DNA from: Betaproteobacteria bacterium UBA5216
GTDB lineage: Bacteria > Pseudomonadota > Gammaproteobacteria > Burkholderiales > SG8-41
Direction: 5' to 3'
NCBI GenBank assembly: GCA_002412495.1
Contig: DHVE01000101.1
Coordinates: 1 to 64,000, forward strand
Length of the DNA stretch: 64,000 nucleotides
This document shows, piece after piece, positions 52,549 through 60,657 of the stretch. The notes beneath the pieces are model-generated. The model was given only the letters and a program-made list of their open reading frames with translations, searched no databases and had not been told where the DNA came from. Position numbers and translations under genes: made by a program. The stretch's first letter is position 1. The number at the start of each line of letters is the position of its first letter.

Positions 52549-53667
52549 CTACGCGTCGATTTCCACGCGATTGCGGCCGGAGGCCTTGGCCTTGTAGAGC
52601 GCGTTGTCAGCGCGCTTCTGGATGTCGGCGACGGTTTCACCACGCCGGTATTCGGCGACACCAATGGAGACGGTTTGCACCAGCGCGGGATCGATTTCGG
52701 CATGACGGGTGTTTGCAATGTTGCCCCGCAGGCGTTCGGCTTTGATGGTCGCCCCCGCCAGCGCCGTGTCGGCCATGATCAGCATGAATTCTTCGCCGCC
52801 ATAACGGCCGAAATAATCGATGCGACGCAGACCGTCCTGCGCCACCAGCGCAAAAACCTTGAGTACCTTGTCGCCCGCTGCGTGTCCGTAGGTGTCGTTT
52901 ACTTTCTTGAAGTAATCAAGGTCCAGCATGGCAACGCAAAAGGGTGTCCCACTGCGGTCGGCCCGGCTCTTTTCCTGTTCGAGTACGTTCGTCAGGTAAC
53001 GGCGGTTACCTACGCCCGTGAGCTCATCATGTTCCAGCATGGACTCCATGGCGAGTTTGCTGTCGAACAACTCCTTGCGCTGCTTGCCTATGTGTCCGCT
53101 TAACACCGCGAACCATAACAACGCAATGGTGAGTATCCACCAGCGCAAGGTTTCAAGCTGCATATCCAGTTCGGCGGGATTGAAGAGGCCAAGCAATCCC
53201 AGCATGACGCCATAACCCGCGCTGCACGACAGCGCCAGGATGGTCATCATGCGGGTTTCAAGGCGGTAGATGCCGAAAAAGAAACTCATCACCAGCACCG
53301 GCAGAAACACGCTGCGCGCGTCGCTTTGGGTGTGGTAGGCCGCAATCGTCGTGATGGTGAAGGCGGCGAGAATTTTCGCGCCGGCCAGAGTGGGGTCGCG
53401 AAAGCGCAAATTAAAGCCCGAGCGCAGCAAAACGTAAAACACCACGTAGCTCGCCATGGCGCCGCCGATACACCACTGCAAGCCGCGCAGTGACATGTAA
53501 CCATGTACATGCACCGCACCCATGAATCCCAAAATGAGCAGCGATGAGAGCGTGCCGGCGAAGTACCGGCGTATCAAATGCGCTTGTTGCTCATCGTGCT
53601 TGGGAATGAGTGAAAAACCGGGCATGGCAGACGATGGAAATTGTTTGCGTCGCGCCCCGACTAGCAT
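52549..53667 (-). CDS. Membrane diguanylate cyclase (GGDEF)
   Basis: The 372-residue protein has five or six hydrophobic helices in its first 200 residues and then a GGDEF domain with the active-site GGEEF. An RRID inhibitory site lies five residues upstream, the normal RxxD spacing. It should make c-di-GMP from GTP and be product-inhibited. No EAL domain or recognised ligand domain is fused. The gene interrupts the catabolic genes on the opposite strand; its link to them is unclear. Confidence 0.92.
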   Translation of the reverse strand: MLVGARRKQFPSSAMPGFSLIPKHDEQQAHLIRRYFAGTLSSLLILGFMGAVHVHGYMSLRGLQWCIGGAMASYVVFYVLLRSGFNLRFRDPTLAGAKILAAFTITTIAAYHTQSDARSVFLPVLVMSFFFGIYRLETRMMTILALSCSAGYGVMLGLLGLFNPAELDMQLETLRWWILTIALLWFAVLSGHIGKQRKELFDSKLAMESMLEHDELTGVGNRRYLTNVLEQEKSRADRSGTPFCVAMLDLDYFKKVNDTYGHAAGDKVLKVFALVAQDGLRRIDYFGRYGGEEFMLIMADTALAGATIKAERLRGNIANTRHAEIDPALVQTVSIGVAEYRRGETVADIQKRADNALYKAKASGRNRVEIDA

Positions 53668-53686
53668 TTTGCCCGGGTGAGACTAA

Positions 53687-53705
53687 TCAACTATCTGTTT
53701 TTAAA
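53687..53705 (-). repeat. AT-rich element, weak copy before the GGDEF gene
   Basis: Plus-strand TCAACTATCTGTTTTTAAA matches the reverse consensus at 14 of 19; the right half TGTTTTTAAA is exact. It is 20 bases upstream of the GGDEF start codon, in an AT-rich patch that continues to about 53725. Confidence 0.3.
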
Positions 53706-53761
53706 GAGTAATTTTATTATATCGGAAATTGGGCCCGAGCACATGGTCGCCCGGTGCGCGG

Positions 53762-54088
53762 CTACGCGGGGTGTTCCGCGCGAACCGCGCCGCAACGCCA
53801 GCACGCCGTGAATTGCGCTTCAAGCGTCTCATGGCAACGGTCGCACTGCCACGGCGCTTGTCCAAGCGCCTGTGCCGGACTGTCTTGCAGCCACTGGCGA
53901 ATCAGCTCGTTCGCGCGTGTGAACTCATGATCGTGCACGACCCATACGCCGCACACATCGGCAGGCAACTCGCCGATGCCGCCAGCGAGAAACTCACCAC
54001 GAACAATAACCGCGATACCGTGCGATTCGAGATAGCCGCGTATCAGATGGGCCTCCGTGGCGTGGCGCGCGTTATGCAGCGGTTTCAT
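53762..54088 (-). CDS. DUF2007 protein with C-terminal zinc ribbon
   Basis: The 108-residue protein has an N-terminal ferredoxin-like DUF2007 domain (HLIRGYLESHGIAVIVRGEF, ADVCGVWVV). It ends with two CxxC pairs, CDRC and CWRC, forming a probable zinc ribbon. DUF2007 occurs in small proteins related to the PII-like signalling fold, but no role is established. The gene is isolated on the minus strand; the GGDEF gene downstream of it lies 94 bases away on the same strand. Confidence 0.75.
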   Translation of the reverse strand: MKPLHNARHATEAHLIRGYLESHGIAVIVRGEFLAGGIGELPADVCGVWVVHDHEFTRANELIRQWLQDSPAQALGQAPWQCDRCHETLEAQFTACWRCGAVRAEHPA

Positions 54089-54157
54089 GGCGCCTATCTT
54101 ACCGGGGAGCGCGTGGCTTGCGTGCTAAAATCCGCCCCTTTTTAAGGCGCATGAATC

Positions 54158-55240
54158 ATGGTTGATCGGGCACTCAGCATCGGCATACTCGAAGGCGACG
54201 ACATTGGTTTGGAGGTCGTCCCGGAAACCATCAAGGTCATGCGTGCGGCGGCTGCGAAGGTGGCACTGGCCGTAGACTGGCACCCGGTGCCCATCGGCAA
54301 AAAAGCGCTCGACGAACTCGGCAATACCCTGCCGCCGGGCACGCTCGAAAAACTCGACACGCTCGACGGCTGGGTGCTGGGACCTATCGGGCATCAGGCG
54401 TATCCCAAGAACAATCCGAATTCGATCAACCCGCATCCCATTTTGCGTCGGCATTACGATTTATTCGCCAACATCCGGCCATCGAAATCGTATCCGGGCG
54501 TGCCGTGTTTGTACAAGGACGTTGATCTCATCATCGTGCGCGAGAACAACGAAGGCTTTCCGCCGGATCGTAATGTGCATCTGGGCTACGGCGAGTTTCG
54601 GCCATCACCCGACATGACCATCGGCATCCGCGTGATCACGCGCCAGGGTTCGCAGAAAGTGGCCCGCGCGGCGTTCGACATTGCGCGCACGCGGCGGCGC
54701 AAAATCGTCACCGCCGTGCATAAAGACACCGTGTTTAAATTGGCTTGCGGCATGTTTGCCGAAGAGTGTCGCAAAGTGGCGATGGAATATCCGGACGTGG
54801 CATTCAACGAAGTGCTGGTCGATACCATGGCCGCCAAGTTGATCATGAAGCCGCAGCAATTCGACGTGATTGTCACCACCAACACCTTTGGCGATATTTT
54901 GTCGGATGCGGCTTCCGCGCTGGTCGGGGGCCTAGGGCTCGCGCCGGGACTGTCGGCGGGTCCGGCACGCGCGATGGCACAGGCGACGCACGGTTCCGCG
55001 CCGGACATCGCGGGCAAGGGCATCGCCAATCCGTACGCGATGATCATGTCGGGTCAGATGTTGATGGCGTGGCTGGGGCGCAAGCACAACGTGCCCGCCG
55101 CTTTAAAGGCGGCGGAATTGATGGAACAGGCGGTTGAAAACGTGGTTAAGGCCGGCAAGGTACTGACGGGCGACATGGGCGGCAAGGCGACCACGCGCGA
55201 AATGGGCGATGCCATCGTGGCGGAAGTGGGCCGGCTATAA
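54158..55240 (+). CDS. Isocitrate/isopropylmalate/tartrate dehydrogenase family
   Basis: The 360-residue protein follows the beta-decarboxylating dehydrogenase fold. It has EGDDIGLEVVPET, the arginine-rich substrate motif NIRPSKSYPGV, IIVRENNEGF, metal ligands in NTFGDILSD and the NAD-binding HGSAPDIAGKG. It differs from housekeeping LeuB and Icd in the substrate loop, and the closest guess is a D-malate/tartrate-type enzyme. A ribosome site is not obvious. The next gene starts one base after its stop. Confidence 0.9.
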   Translation: MVDRALSIGILEGDDIGLEVVPETIKVMRAAAAKVALAVDWHPVPIGKKALDELGNTLPPGTLEKLDTLDGWVLGPIGHQAYPKNNPNSINPHPILRRHYDLFANIRPSKSYPGVPCLYKDVDLIIVRENNEGFPPDRNVHLGYGEFRPSPDMTIGIRVITRQGSQKVARAAFDIARTRRRKIVTAVHKDTVFKLACGMFAEECRKVAMEYPDVAFNEVLVDTMAAKLIMKPQQFDVIVTTNTFGDILSDAASALVGGLGLAPGLSAGPARAMAQATHGSAPDIAGKGIANPYAMIMSGQMLMAWLGRKHNVPAALKAAELMEQAVENVVKAGKVLTGDMGGKATTREMGDAIVAEVGRL

Positions 55241-55942
55241 ATGGCGGCGCTGCATATCCTCAGTGCGGGCGCCGCGCAGTCGGCGGTGCGCGACACCATG
55301 GCGGTGTTTCGCTGCGCCACCGGCATCGAGCCGGTGGCCGAGTTTGGCGCGGTTGGTGCGATAAAAGCCAAGGCATTGAGTGGTAGCGGGGCAGCGGTGG
55401 ATTTGATTGTGCTGACTGATACGATGATCGATGAACTGATCGCGTCGGGATTCGTTGCGGCGCCGCGCGCGGATCTGGGCAAAGTGGGGACGGGTGTCGC
55501 GGTGCGCGAGGGCGCGGTCCGGCCTGATGTCTCGAACGCGGACAGTCTTTGCGCCACGTTGCGCGCGGCGAGCGTGATTACGTTTCCCGATCCGGCGATT
55601 GCGACGGCGGGCAAAATCGTGATGGCGTGTCTCGATAAACTCGGCATTACCGGTGAAGTCAAAAACCGGCTGAAGTTGTTTCCCAACGGTAACGCCGCAA
55701 TGACATGGCTGGCGGCCGAGGGCGATGCCAGTGCCGTGGGCATTACACAAAATTCCGAGATACTGCCGATTGCAGGTGTCATGCATGTCGGGCCGCTGCC
55801 GGACGAATTTCAGGCGAAGGCCACGTATTCGGCGGGTTGCGTGGCGAATAGTGCGCGCGCCGTCGAGGCGCGGGATTTTATTTCACGGTTGACGGGGCCG
55901 GCGGCAAAGTCGATGCTCGCGGCCAAGGGTTTTGAAGTTTAA
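55241..55942 (+). CDS. ModA-like solute-binding-fold protein without signal peptide
   Basis: The 233-residue protein resembles the ModA / molybdate-type substrate-binding fold: LHILSAGAAQSAVRDTMAVF, VAEFGAVGAIKAKA, GKVGTGVAVREGA and the late ANSARAVEARDFISRL. The ModA family normally has a signal peptide; here the chain begins directly with the first beta strand, so a cytoplasmic location is inferred. The ATG follows the dehydrogenase stop with no gap, which suggests translational coupling. It could bind a substrate or act as a storage or sensor protein. Confidence 0.75.
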   Translation: MAALHILSAGAAQSAVRDTMAVFRCATGIEPVAEFGAVGAIKAKALSGSGAAVDLIVLTDTMIDELIASGFVAAPRADLGKVGTGVAVREGAVRPDVSNADSLCATLRAASVITFPDPAIATAGKIVMACLDKLGITGEVKNRLKLFPNGNAAMTWLAAEGDASAVGITQNSEILPIAGVMHVGPLPDEFQAKATYSAGCVANSARAVEARDFISRLTGPAAKSMLAAKGFEV

Positions 55943-55966
55943 CTGGAGTAATCACGGGAGAACCGC

Positions 55967-56368
55967 ATGGACAATCGCATTGTGCACCTCGCGCTCAAGG
56001 TCGAGAACCTCGAGGAAACGACCGCGTTTTATCAGAAGGTATTCGGCTTCTGGGAAGTCGAAACGCGCAAGACGCGGGACCATCTGTCGAGACATCTGAC
56101 CGATGGCGCGATGGATTTCACGCTGATTAAATACGACGACGGCACGCAGTCGGCGGAATCGAAGGCGTCGGGCGAAGGACCGTGCATCCATCACTTCGCC
56201 ATCGAAGTCGAAGACATCGAGGCTTACACCGAGAAAATCAAAACACAGGGCTGCAAGATCATCAGCGATCCCGGCGTGATTCCGGTGAAGTTTCGCGCAC
56301 CGGGTGGCACCACCGCCGAACTGGTGCCGATCGGGCGGTATAAGAAGACGCAGCGGCCGGCGGCGTAA
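55967..56368 (+). CDS. VOC (glyoxalase/dioxygenase fold) protein
   Basis: The 133-residue protein has two beta-alpha-beta-beta-beta units, starting RIVHLALKVENLEET and with IHHFAIEVEDIEAY in the second. Likely metal ligands are His in VHLAL, His in HHFAI and Glu in TAELVPIGR. Family members include glyoxalases, methylmalonyl-CoA epimerases and extradiol dioxygenases; an epimerase or isomerase would suit the surrounding acid-degradation genes. It is 24 bases after the ModA-like gene and is followed by a terminator. Confidence 0.82.
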   Translation: MDNRIVHLALKVENLEETTAFYQKVFGFWEVETRKTRDHLSRHLTDGAMDFTLIKYDDGTQSAESKASGEGPCIHHFAIEVEDIEAYTEKIKTQGCKIISDPGVIPVKFRAPGGTTAELVPIGRYKKTQRPAA

Positions 56369-56383
56369 GCGTTTTCCTGTGAT

Positions 56384-56405
56384 ACCCGCTCACGCGGGTT
56401 TTCCC
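56384..56405 (+). terminator. Terminator-like hairpin after the VOC gene
   Basis: ACCCGC (56384-56389) pairs with GCGGGT (56394-56399) around TCAC, followed by TTTCCC. It is only 16 bases after the VOC stop. The T-run is short, so termination may be partial. Confidence 0.6.
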
Positions 56406-56461
56406 TTACCCCGCGGAAGGTAGGATGGGAAAATATTCGCTTACGTGACGCTGTGTTATGG

Positions 56462-56481
56462 GTTCCCGCCTTCGCGGGAAC
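56462..56481. repeat. Extragenic palindrome, second copy of the 37.6-kb hairpin
   Basis: GTTCCCGC-CTTC-GCGGGAAC has the same 8-base stem as the hairpin at 37658-37677, with a CTTC rather than CTGC loop. It lies between the VOC terminator and MmgE/PrpD 3. Confidence 0.65.
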
Positions 56482-56531
56482 GACATTGTAGTAGTCCTGG
56501 TTTATTTCATTGATAGCAAAGCAGGTGCCCC

Positions 56532-57899
56532 ATGTCGTCAACATCACCCTCCATCGCCGAGCTCATCGCCGATCAGACGATAGCGCTGGACATCAACGCC
56601 ATCCCGCCAGCGGTCCGTGCCCGCGTCGAAGAATTGCTGATCGATGTGGTGGGCCTGTGCGTGGCCGCGCGCAATACTGAGTACGTCAAAGCCGTGATCG
56701 CAGGTGTCGATAGCGGCGGGCCGGCAACGGCCATCGGGCATAAAACCACCTACGCGCCCGAAACCGCGGCGATGATCAACGGCTGTGCCGCGCACGGCGA
56801 GGATTTCGACGATACGTTCGAAGGCGGCCCGGTGCATTCAAGCGCGGTGATCATGCCGGCGGTGCTCGCGGCGTGCGAGCGCTTTGGCTGCGATGGCACG
56901 GCCGCGCTCAAGGGCATGGTGGTGGGCATTGAAATGTTGTGCCGCCTGTCGATGGTGATTCCCAAGTCGATACATAAAGCGGGCTTTCATCCGACCAGCG
57001 TGCTGGGGGCGATGGCGGCGACGCTGGCGGTCAGCACGGCCATGGGGCTTAACCGCAAACAGACGGTGGATGCGCTCGGCATTGCGGGCAGCATGGCGAG
57101 CGGCATTATCGAATATCTTGCCGACGGTGCGTGGAGCAAACGCCTGCACGCGGGTTGGGCCGCGAAGATCGGCATTCAGGCCGCGCGTTTCGGGCAACAG
57201 GGTTTTCTGGGGCCGCGCACGGTGTTTGAAGGCACGCATGGTTTCTATTATGCGTTTGCGCGTAATGCCGCGGGGGATTACAGCGTGCTGACCGAAGGCT
57301 TCGGCACGAAGTGGTACACCGACGTGATTACCTTCAAGCCCTATGCCACCGGCACCATGAATCAGCCGTATGTGGATTGCGCGCTGCGGCTGCGCGAGCG
57401 TGGCATCAAGGCCGAAGACGTGGTGAGTATCCTGTGTGAAACCGCCGAAGGGTACGTGCACCGGCTGTGGGATCCGTTGCCGTCGAAGCATCGGCCGGCG
57501 AACGATTACGCGGCGAAATTCAGCGCGCCGTTTAATATCGCCGTGGCGTTTGTCACCGGCGGCGCGGGGCTGGCGGCGTTTACCGAGGAAACCGTGCGCG
57601 ACGAACGCATACTCGCGCTCTCGTCCAAGGTGCAATACGTGGTGGATCCGAACAATCCGTATCCCAAGGCGTATACCGGCCACGTGCGCATGACGCTGAA
57701 AGACGGCAGCGTGGTAGAGGAGCGTCAGGGCCACATTCGCGGCGGTGCACAGGAGCCGTTGACGCGCGCCGAGATCGAAAATAAGTTTCGCCTGAATGCA
57801 AAGTTTGGCGGCTGGGATGCCGCGCGGATGTCGGCGTTTTTGTCCGCGGTGCCGCACTTTTTTGAAGGGCGGTTGGATGTGGTCATTTTGCGTGGTTGA
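56532..57899 (+). CDS. MmgE/PrpD family dehydratase 3
   Basis: The 455-residue protein is a MmgE/PrpD member of a different branch from the other two. It has AAHGEDFDDTFEGGPVHSSA in the active-site area and SKHRPANDYAAKFSAPFNIA instead of the RETADHS block. It would dehydrate or isomerise a carboxylate. No ribosome site is clear before the ATG. It starts the unit MmgE/PrpD 3 - receptors 7 and 8 - TctBA. Confidence 0.88.
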   Translation: MSSTSPSIAELIADQTIALDINAIPPAVRARVEELLIDVVGLCVAARNTEYVKAVIAGVDSGGPATAIGHKTTYAPETAAMINGCAAHGEDFDDTFEGGPVHSSAVIMPAVLAACERFGCDGTAALKGMVVGIEMLCRLSMVIPKSIHKAGFHPTSVLGAMAATLAVSTAMGLNRKQTVDALGIAGSMASGIIEYLADGAWSKRLHAGWAAKIGIQAARFGQQGFLGPRTVFEGTHGFYYAFARNAAGDYSVLTEGFGTKWYTDVITFKPYATGTMNQPYVDCALRLRERGIKAEDVVSILCETAEGYVHRLWDPLPSKHRPANDYAAKFSAPFNIAVAFVTGGAGLAAFTEETVRDERILALSSKVQYVVDPNNPYPKAYTGHVRMTLKDGSVVEERQGHIRGGAQEPLTRAEIENKFRLNAKFGGWDAARMSAFLSAVPHFFEGRLDVVILRG

Positions 57900-57989
57900 C
57901 GCCGCCAGCACACGGTAAGATACTCACCGTCACAGTGTGAACTTGCCGCGCGGGCAGGTTAAAACCAAAACAGGTGCGGAGGAGAAAAC

Positions 57990-58961
57990 ATGATGCAATT
58001 TGCAGTGCGGATGGCCGCGGGCGCGGCGTGCTGCGTGGCCGGCGCGGGCGTGTTCGCACAGGCTTATCCCTCGAAGCCGGTGCGTATCGTGGTGCCGTTC
58101 GCGGCGGGCGGGCCGGCCGATATTTATGCGCGCTTTCTCGGCCAACGTCTGCAGGAGCCGACCGCACAATCGTTTGTGATCGAGAATCGACCCGGTGCGG
58201 GTTCGATCATCGGCACCGATCTTGTGGCGAAGTCGCCGGCCGACGGTTACACGCTGCTGTTGATGTCGAACACGCACACCATCAACGAGTCGCTGGTTCC
58301 GAAAAAGCCGTTTGCGCTGATGCGGGATTTTGCGCCCGTGGCGCCGATCAATTATTCGGATCTGCTGCTGGTGGTGCATCCGTCGCTGCCCACCAAATCC
58401 GTGAAGGAACTGGTGGCGTTGGCGAAATCCAAACCCAAGGGACTGAACTACGCATCGTCGGGTAACGGCACGCCGTACCATCTGGCGGGCGAATATTTCA
58501 AATCATTGATCGGCGTGGACATTATTCACGTGCCACACAAAGGCAGCTCCGAGGCGCGCACCAGTGTGATGAGCGGCCAGGTGGAAATGATGTTCGACGC
58601 GATTACCACCATGGCGCCACTGGCCAAGGCGGGCCGCGTGCGCGCACTCGGAACCACCGGCACCAAGCGTTCCACGGTGACGCCCGATGTCCCCACCGTC
58701 GCCGAAGCCGGCGTGCCCGGTTATGAAGCGACCATCTGGCTCGGCGTGATGGCGCCGGCGAAAACGCCGCGTGCGGTGCTTGAAAAATTGAACAGTGAAA
58801 TAACCCGGATTACCGGCCGTGCCGATGTGCGCAAAACCTGGAACGAGCAGGGCGCGGAACCGCTTTCCATGAATCTGGGCGAGTTCGAGAAATACCTCAA
58901 TGCCGATATCGCGAAGTGGACGCAAGTGGTCAAAGTGTCGGGCGCGCGAGCGGATCAGTAA
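57990..58961 (+). CDS. Bug-family periplasmic receptor 7
   Basis: The 323-residue protein has a signal peptide (RMAAGAACCVAGAGVFAQ). Its mature part has YPSKPVRIVVPFAAGGPADI, VIENRPGAGSIIGTDLVAK, PADGYT and IHVPHKGS. A GGAGG ribosome site precedes the ATG. It is 90 bases after MmgE/PrpD 3 and is paired with receptor 8. Confidence 0.92.
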   Translation: MMQFAVRMAAGAACCVAGAGVFAQAYPSKPVRIVVPFAAGGPADIYARFLGQRLQEPTAQSFVIENRPGAGSIIGTDLVAKSPADGYTLLLMSNTHTINESLVPKKPFALMRDFAPVAPINYSDLLLVVHPSLPTKSVKELVALAKSKPKGLNYASSGNGTPYHLAGEYFKSLIGVDIIHVPHKGSSEARTSVMSGQVEMMFDAITTMAPLAKAGRVRALGTTGTKRSTVTPDVPTVAEAGVPGYEATIWLGVMAPAKTPRAVLEKLNSEITRITGRADVRKTWNEQGAEPLSMNLGEFEKYLNADIAKWTQVVKVSGARADQ

Positions 58962-58976
58962 GTCTATAAATTATTG

Positions 58977-58995
58977 TTTAAAAACAATTGCTTAT
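58977..58995 (+). repeat. AT-rich 19-mer element, copy 5
   Basis: TTTAAAAACAATTGCTTAT matches the consensus at 18 of 19. The last bases form the ATG of Bug receptor 8. ATTGTTT (58973-58979) and AAACAAT (58982-58988) make a palindrome over its left part, and the flank is TATAAATTAT. Confidence 0.7.
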
Positions 58996-59974
58996 GAATA
59001 ATTTTCCTCTGAGGTTGTGGCTTGTGCCCTTGCTGCTGACGAGTACGGGTGTGCTGGCACAAGAGGCGTTTCCGTCCCGCGCGATCACGATGATTGTTCC
59101 GTTCCCGCCCGGGGGCGTGGCCGAAATCACGGGCCGTCCAACCGCGATGGCGATGGAAAAATTACTCAAGCAACCGATAGCGCTGGTGAATCGTCCCGGC
59201 GCGGGCGGCGCGGTGGGCAATGCGGCGGTCGCGAACGCCAAGCCCGACGGCTACACGCTGCTCATGGCGCTGTCGAGCATTTCGGTGATTCCGGCGGCCG
59301 ATGAATTGTTTAACCGCAAGCCGGCGTATTCGATAGATCAATTCGCGCCGGTTGCACTGATTTCGGCGGATCCGACCATACTGGTGTCGCATCCGTCGCT
59401 GCCCGTAAAAAATTTGAAGGAACTGGTGGCGCTGGCGCGCGCCAAGCAGGGACAGATGTCGTATTCCTCATCGGGCATTTACGGCGCGCTGCACATGCCG
59501 ATGGAAATGTTTCTGCATCACTACAAATTGAAGATGCGTCACGTGCCGACCACCGGCGGCGGGCCGGCGTTGACCACCTTGCTTGGCGGTCATGTCGAGC
59601 TGACCTCCGGCGGGCCCGCGGCGATCACCACGCATGTGAAATCCGGCAAGCTGCGCGCGCACGTGAGCTGGGGGGCGAAGCGTCACGAAAATTATCCAGA
59701 CGTGCCGACGTTCAAAGAGCAGGGCGCGGACATTGAGTATTACATCTGGTCGGGCCTGATGGCGCCGCGCGCGACGCCGGAACCGGTGCTGAAAATCCTG
59801 CGCGACACCGTGCGCAGGGCAGTCGAAGACGCGGATTTCAAAAATGCGATGGCGCGCGTGAATTCGCCGGTGAATTACATGGATGCGCCGGAGTTCGCCA
59901 AGTATTGGGATGCCGACGCCAAACGCCTGGCCGCCGTGGTGAAAGTCGTGGGCAAGGTTGAGGATAAAAAATGA
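58994..59974 (+). CDS. Bug-family periplasmic receptor 8
   Basis: From the ATG at 58994 the product is 326 residues; the TTG at 58988 is less likely. The signal peptide is LRLWLVPLLLTSTGVLAQ. The mature part has FPSRAITMIVPFPPGGVAEI, LVNRPGAGGAVGNAAVA, PDGYTLL and, in place of the usual VPYKG, RHVPTTGGGPALT, so its ligand loop differs from the others. It is the receptor nearest the TctBA permease, 104 bases upstream. Confidence 0.92.
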   Translation: MNNFPLRLWLVPLLLTSTGVLAQEAFPSRAITMIVPFPPGGVAEITGRPTAMAMEKLLKQPIALVNRPGAGGAVGNAAVANAKPDGYTLLMALSSISVIPAADELFNRKPAYSIDQFAPVALISADPTILVSHPSLPVKNLKELVALARAKQGQMSYSSSGIYGALHMPMEMFLHHYKLKMRHVPTTGGGPALTTLLGGHVELTSGGPAAITTHVKSGKLRAHVSWGAKRHENYPDVPTFKEQGADIEYYIWSGLMAPRATPEPVLKILRDTVRRAVEDADFKNAMARVNSPVNYMDAPEFAKYWDADAKRLAAVVKVVGKVEDKK

Positions 59975-60078
59975 TCCGGTGTGCGCGCAGGATGGGTGAA
60001 ACCCGTCACAAACACCGGTGCATTGGCTTGTGTTGTGATGGTTACGCTGCGCTCCACCCATCCTGCGTTTGAATTGTC

Positions 60079-60555
60079 ATGACTGAATCGCCCGCGCCCC
60101 CCGCCAAACGGCAACTGCGCAGCGACCAGATTTCCGGCTTGATGCTGGCCGCGCTCGCGCTTTACGTGTGGTGGATGAACCGTGCCTATCCCATCGGCAC
60201 GCTCGCCGAACCCGGGCCCGGGTACGTGCCATTGCTGCTGGCGATTTTCATGGGGGCGATGGGCTTGCTGGTGGTGCTGGGCGGCGGAAAATCGCAGCCA
60301 CTGGCGGCAATGGAATGGAGCGAGGCCAAGCGCGCCGTCGCGCTACTGGTTGCCTGCGGCGTGGCGGCGTACGCGCTGGAGCGTTTGGGGTATCGAATCA
60401 CCATGGCGGCGCTGCTGATATTTTTTCTCGGCGTGATGGAACGGCGCAAGCCCATGATGGTGGCCGGGGTGGGTATTGGTTTTTCAGTGGTCACCTATTA
60501 TTTGTTTGCGACCTTGCTGCGGGTGCCATTGCCGGTCAGTCCGTGGGGCGTGTAG
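60079..60555 (+). CDS. tctB: TctB-like small permease subunit
   Basis: The 158-residue protein has four hydrophobic helices (about 18-34, 46-66, 84-99 and 111-150). Its GPGYVPLLLAIFMGAMG segment is typical of TctB. With TctA it forms the membrane part of a tripartite tricarboxylate transporter. It lies 102 bases before tctA, with an inverted repeat between them. Confidence 0.9.
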   Translation: MTESPAPPAKRQLRSDQISGLMLAALALYVWWMNRAYPIGTLAEPGPGYVPLLLAIFMGAMGLLVVLGGGKSQPLAAMEWSEAKRAVALLVACGVAAYALERLGYRITMAALLIFFLGVMERRKPMMVAGVGIGFSVVTYYLFATLLRVPLPVSPWGV

Positions 60556-60562
60556 TCAGTGA

Positions 60563-60653
60563 TGCGTGTTGGGTTTTTAGTGCTTTGTTAAATGTCCTCG
60601 TAGCGCATCCGCCAAATTCAACTCAAAACTCAACACTCAGCACCCAACACGCA
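60563..60653. repeat. 12-base inverted repeat between tctB and tctA
   Basis: TGCGTGTTGGGT (60563-60574) is perfectly complementary to ACCCAACACGCA (60642-60653). The decamer TCAACACTCA (60630-60639) repeats at 2411-2420. The loop is about 67 bases and no T-run follows, so it may tune tctA expression relative to tctB or mark a repeat family. Confidence 0.5.
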
Positions 60654-60657
60654 ATCA

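Noticed and set aside
31625..57899. Complete methylcitrate cycle
   Set aside because: Three MmgE/PrpD proteins are present, but no methylcitrate synthase, methylisocitrate lyase or PrpR regulator accompanies them.
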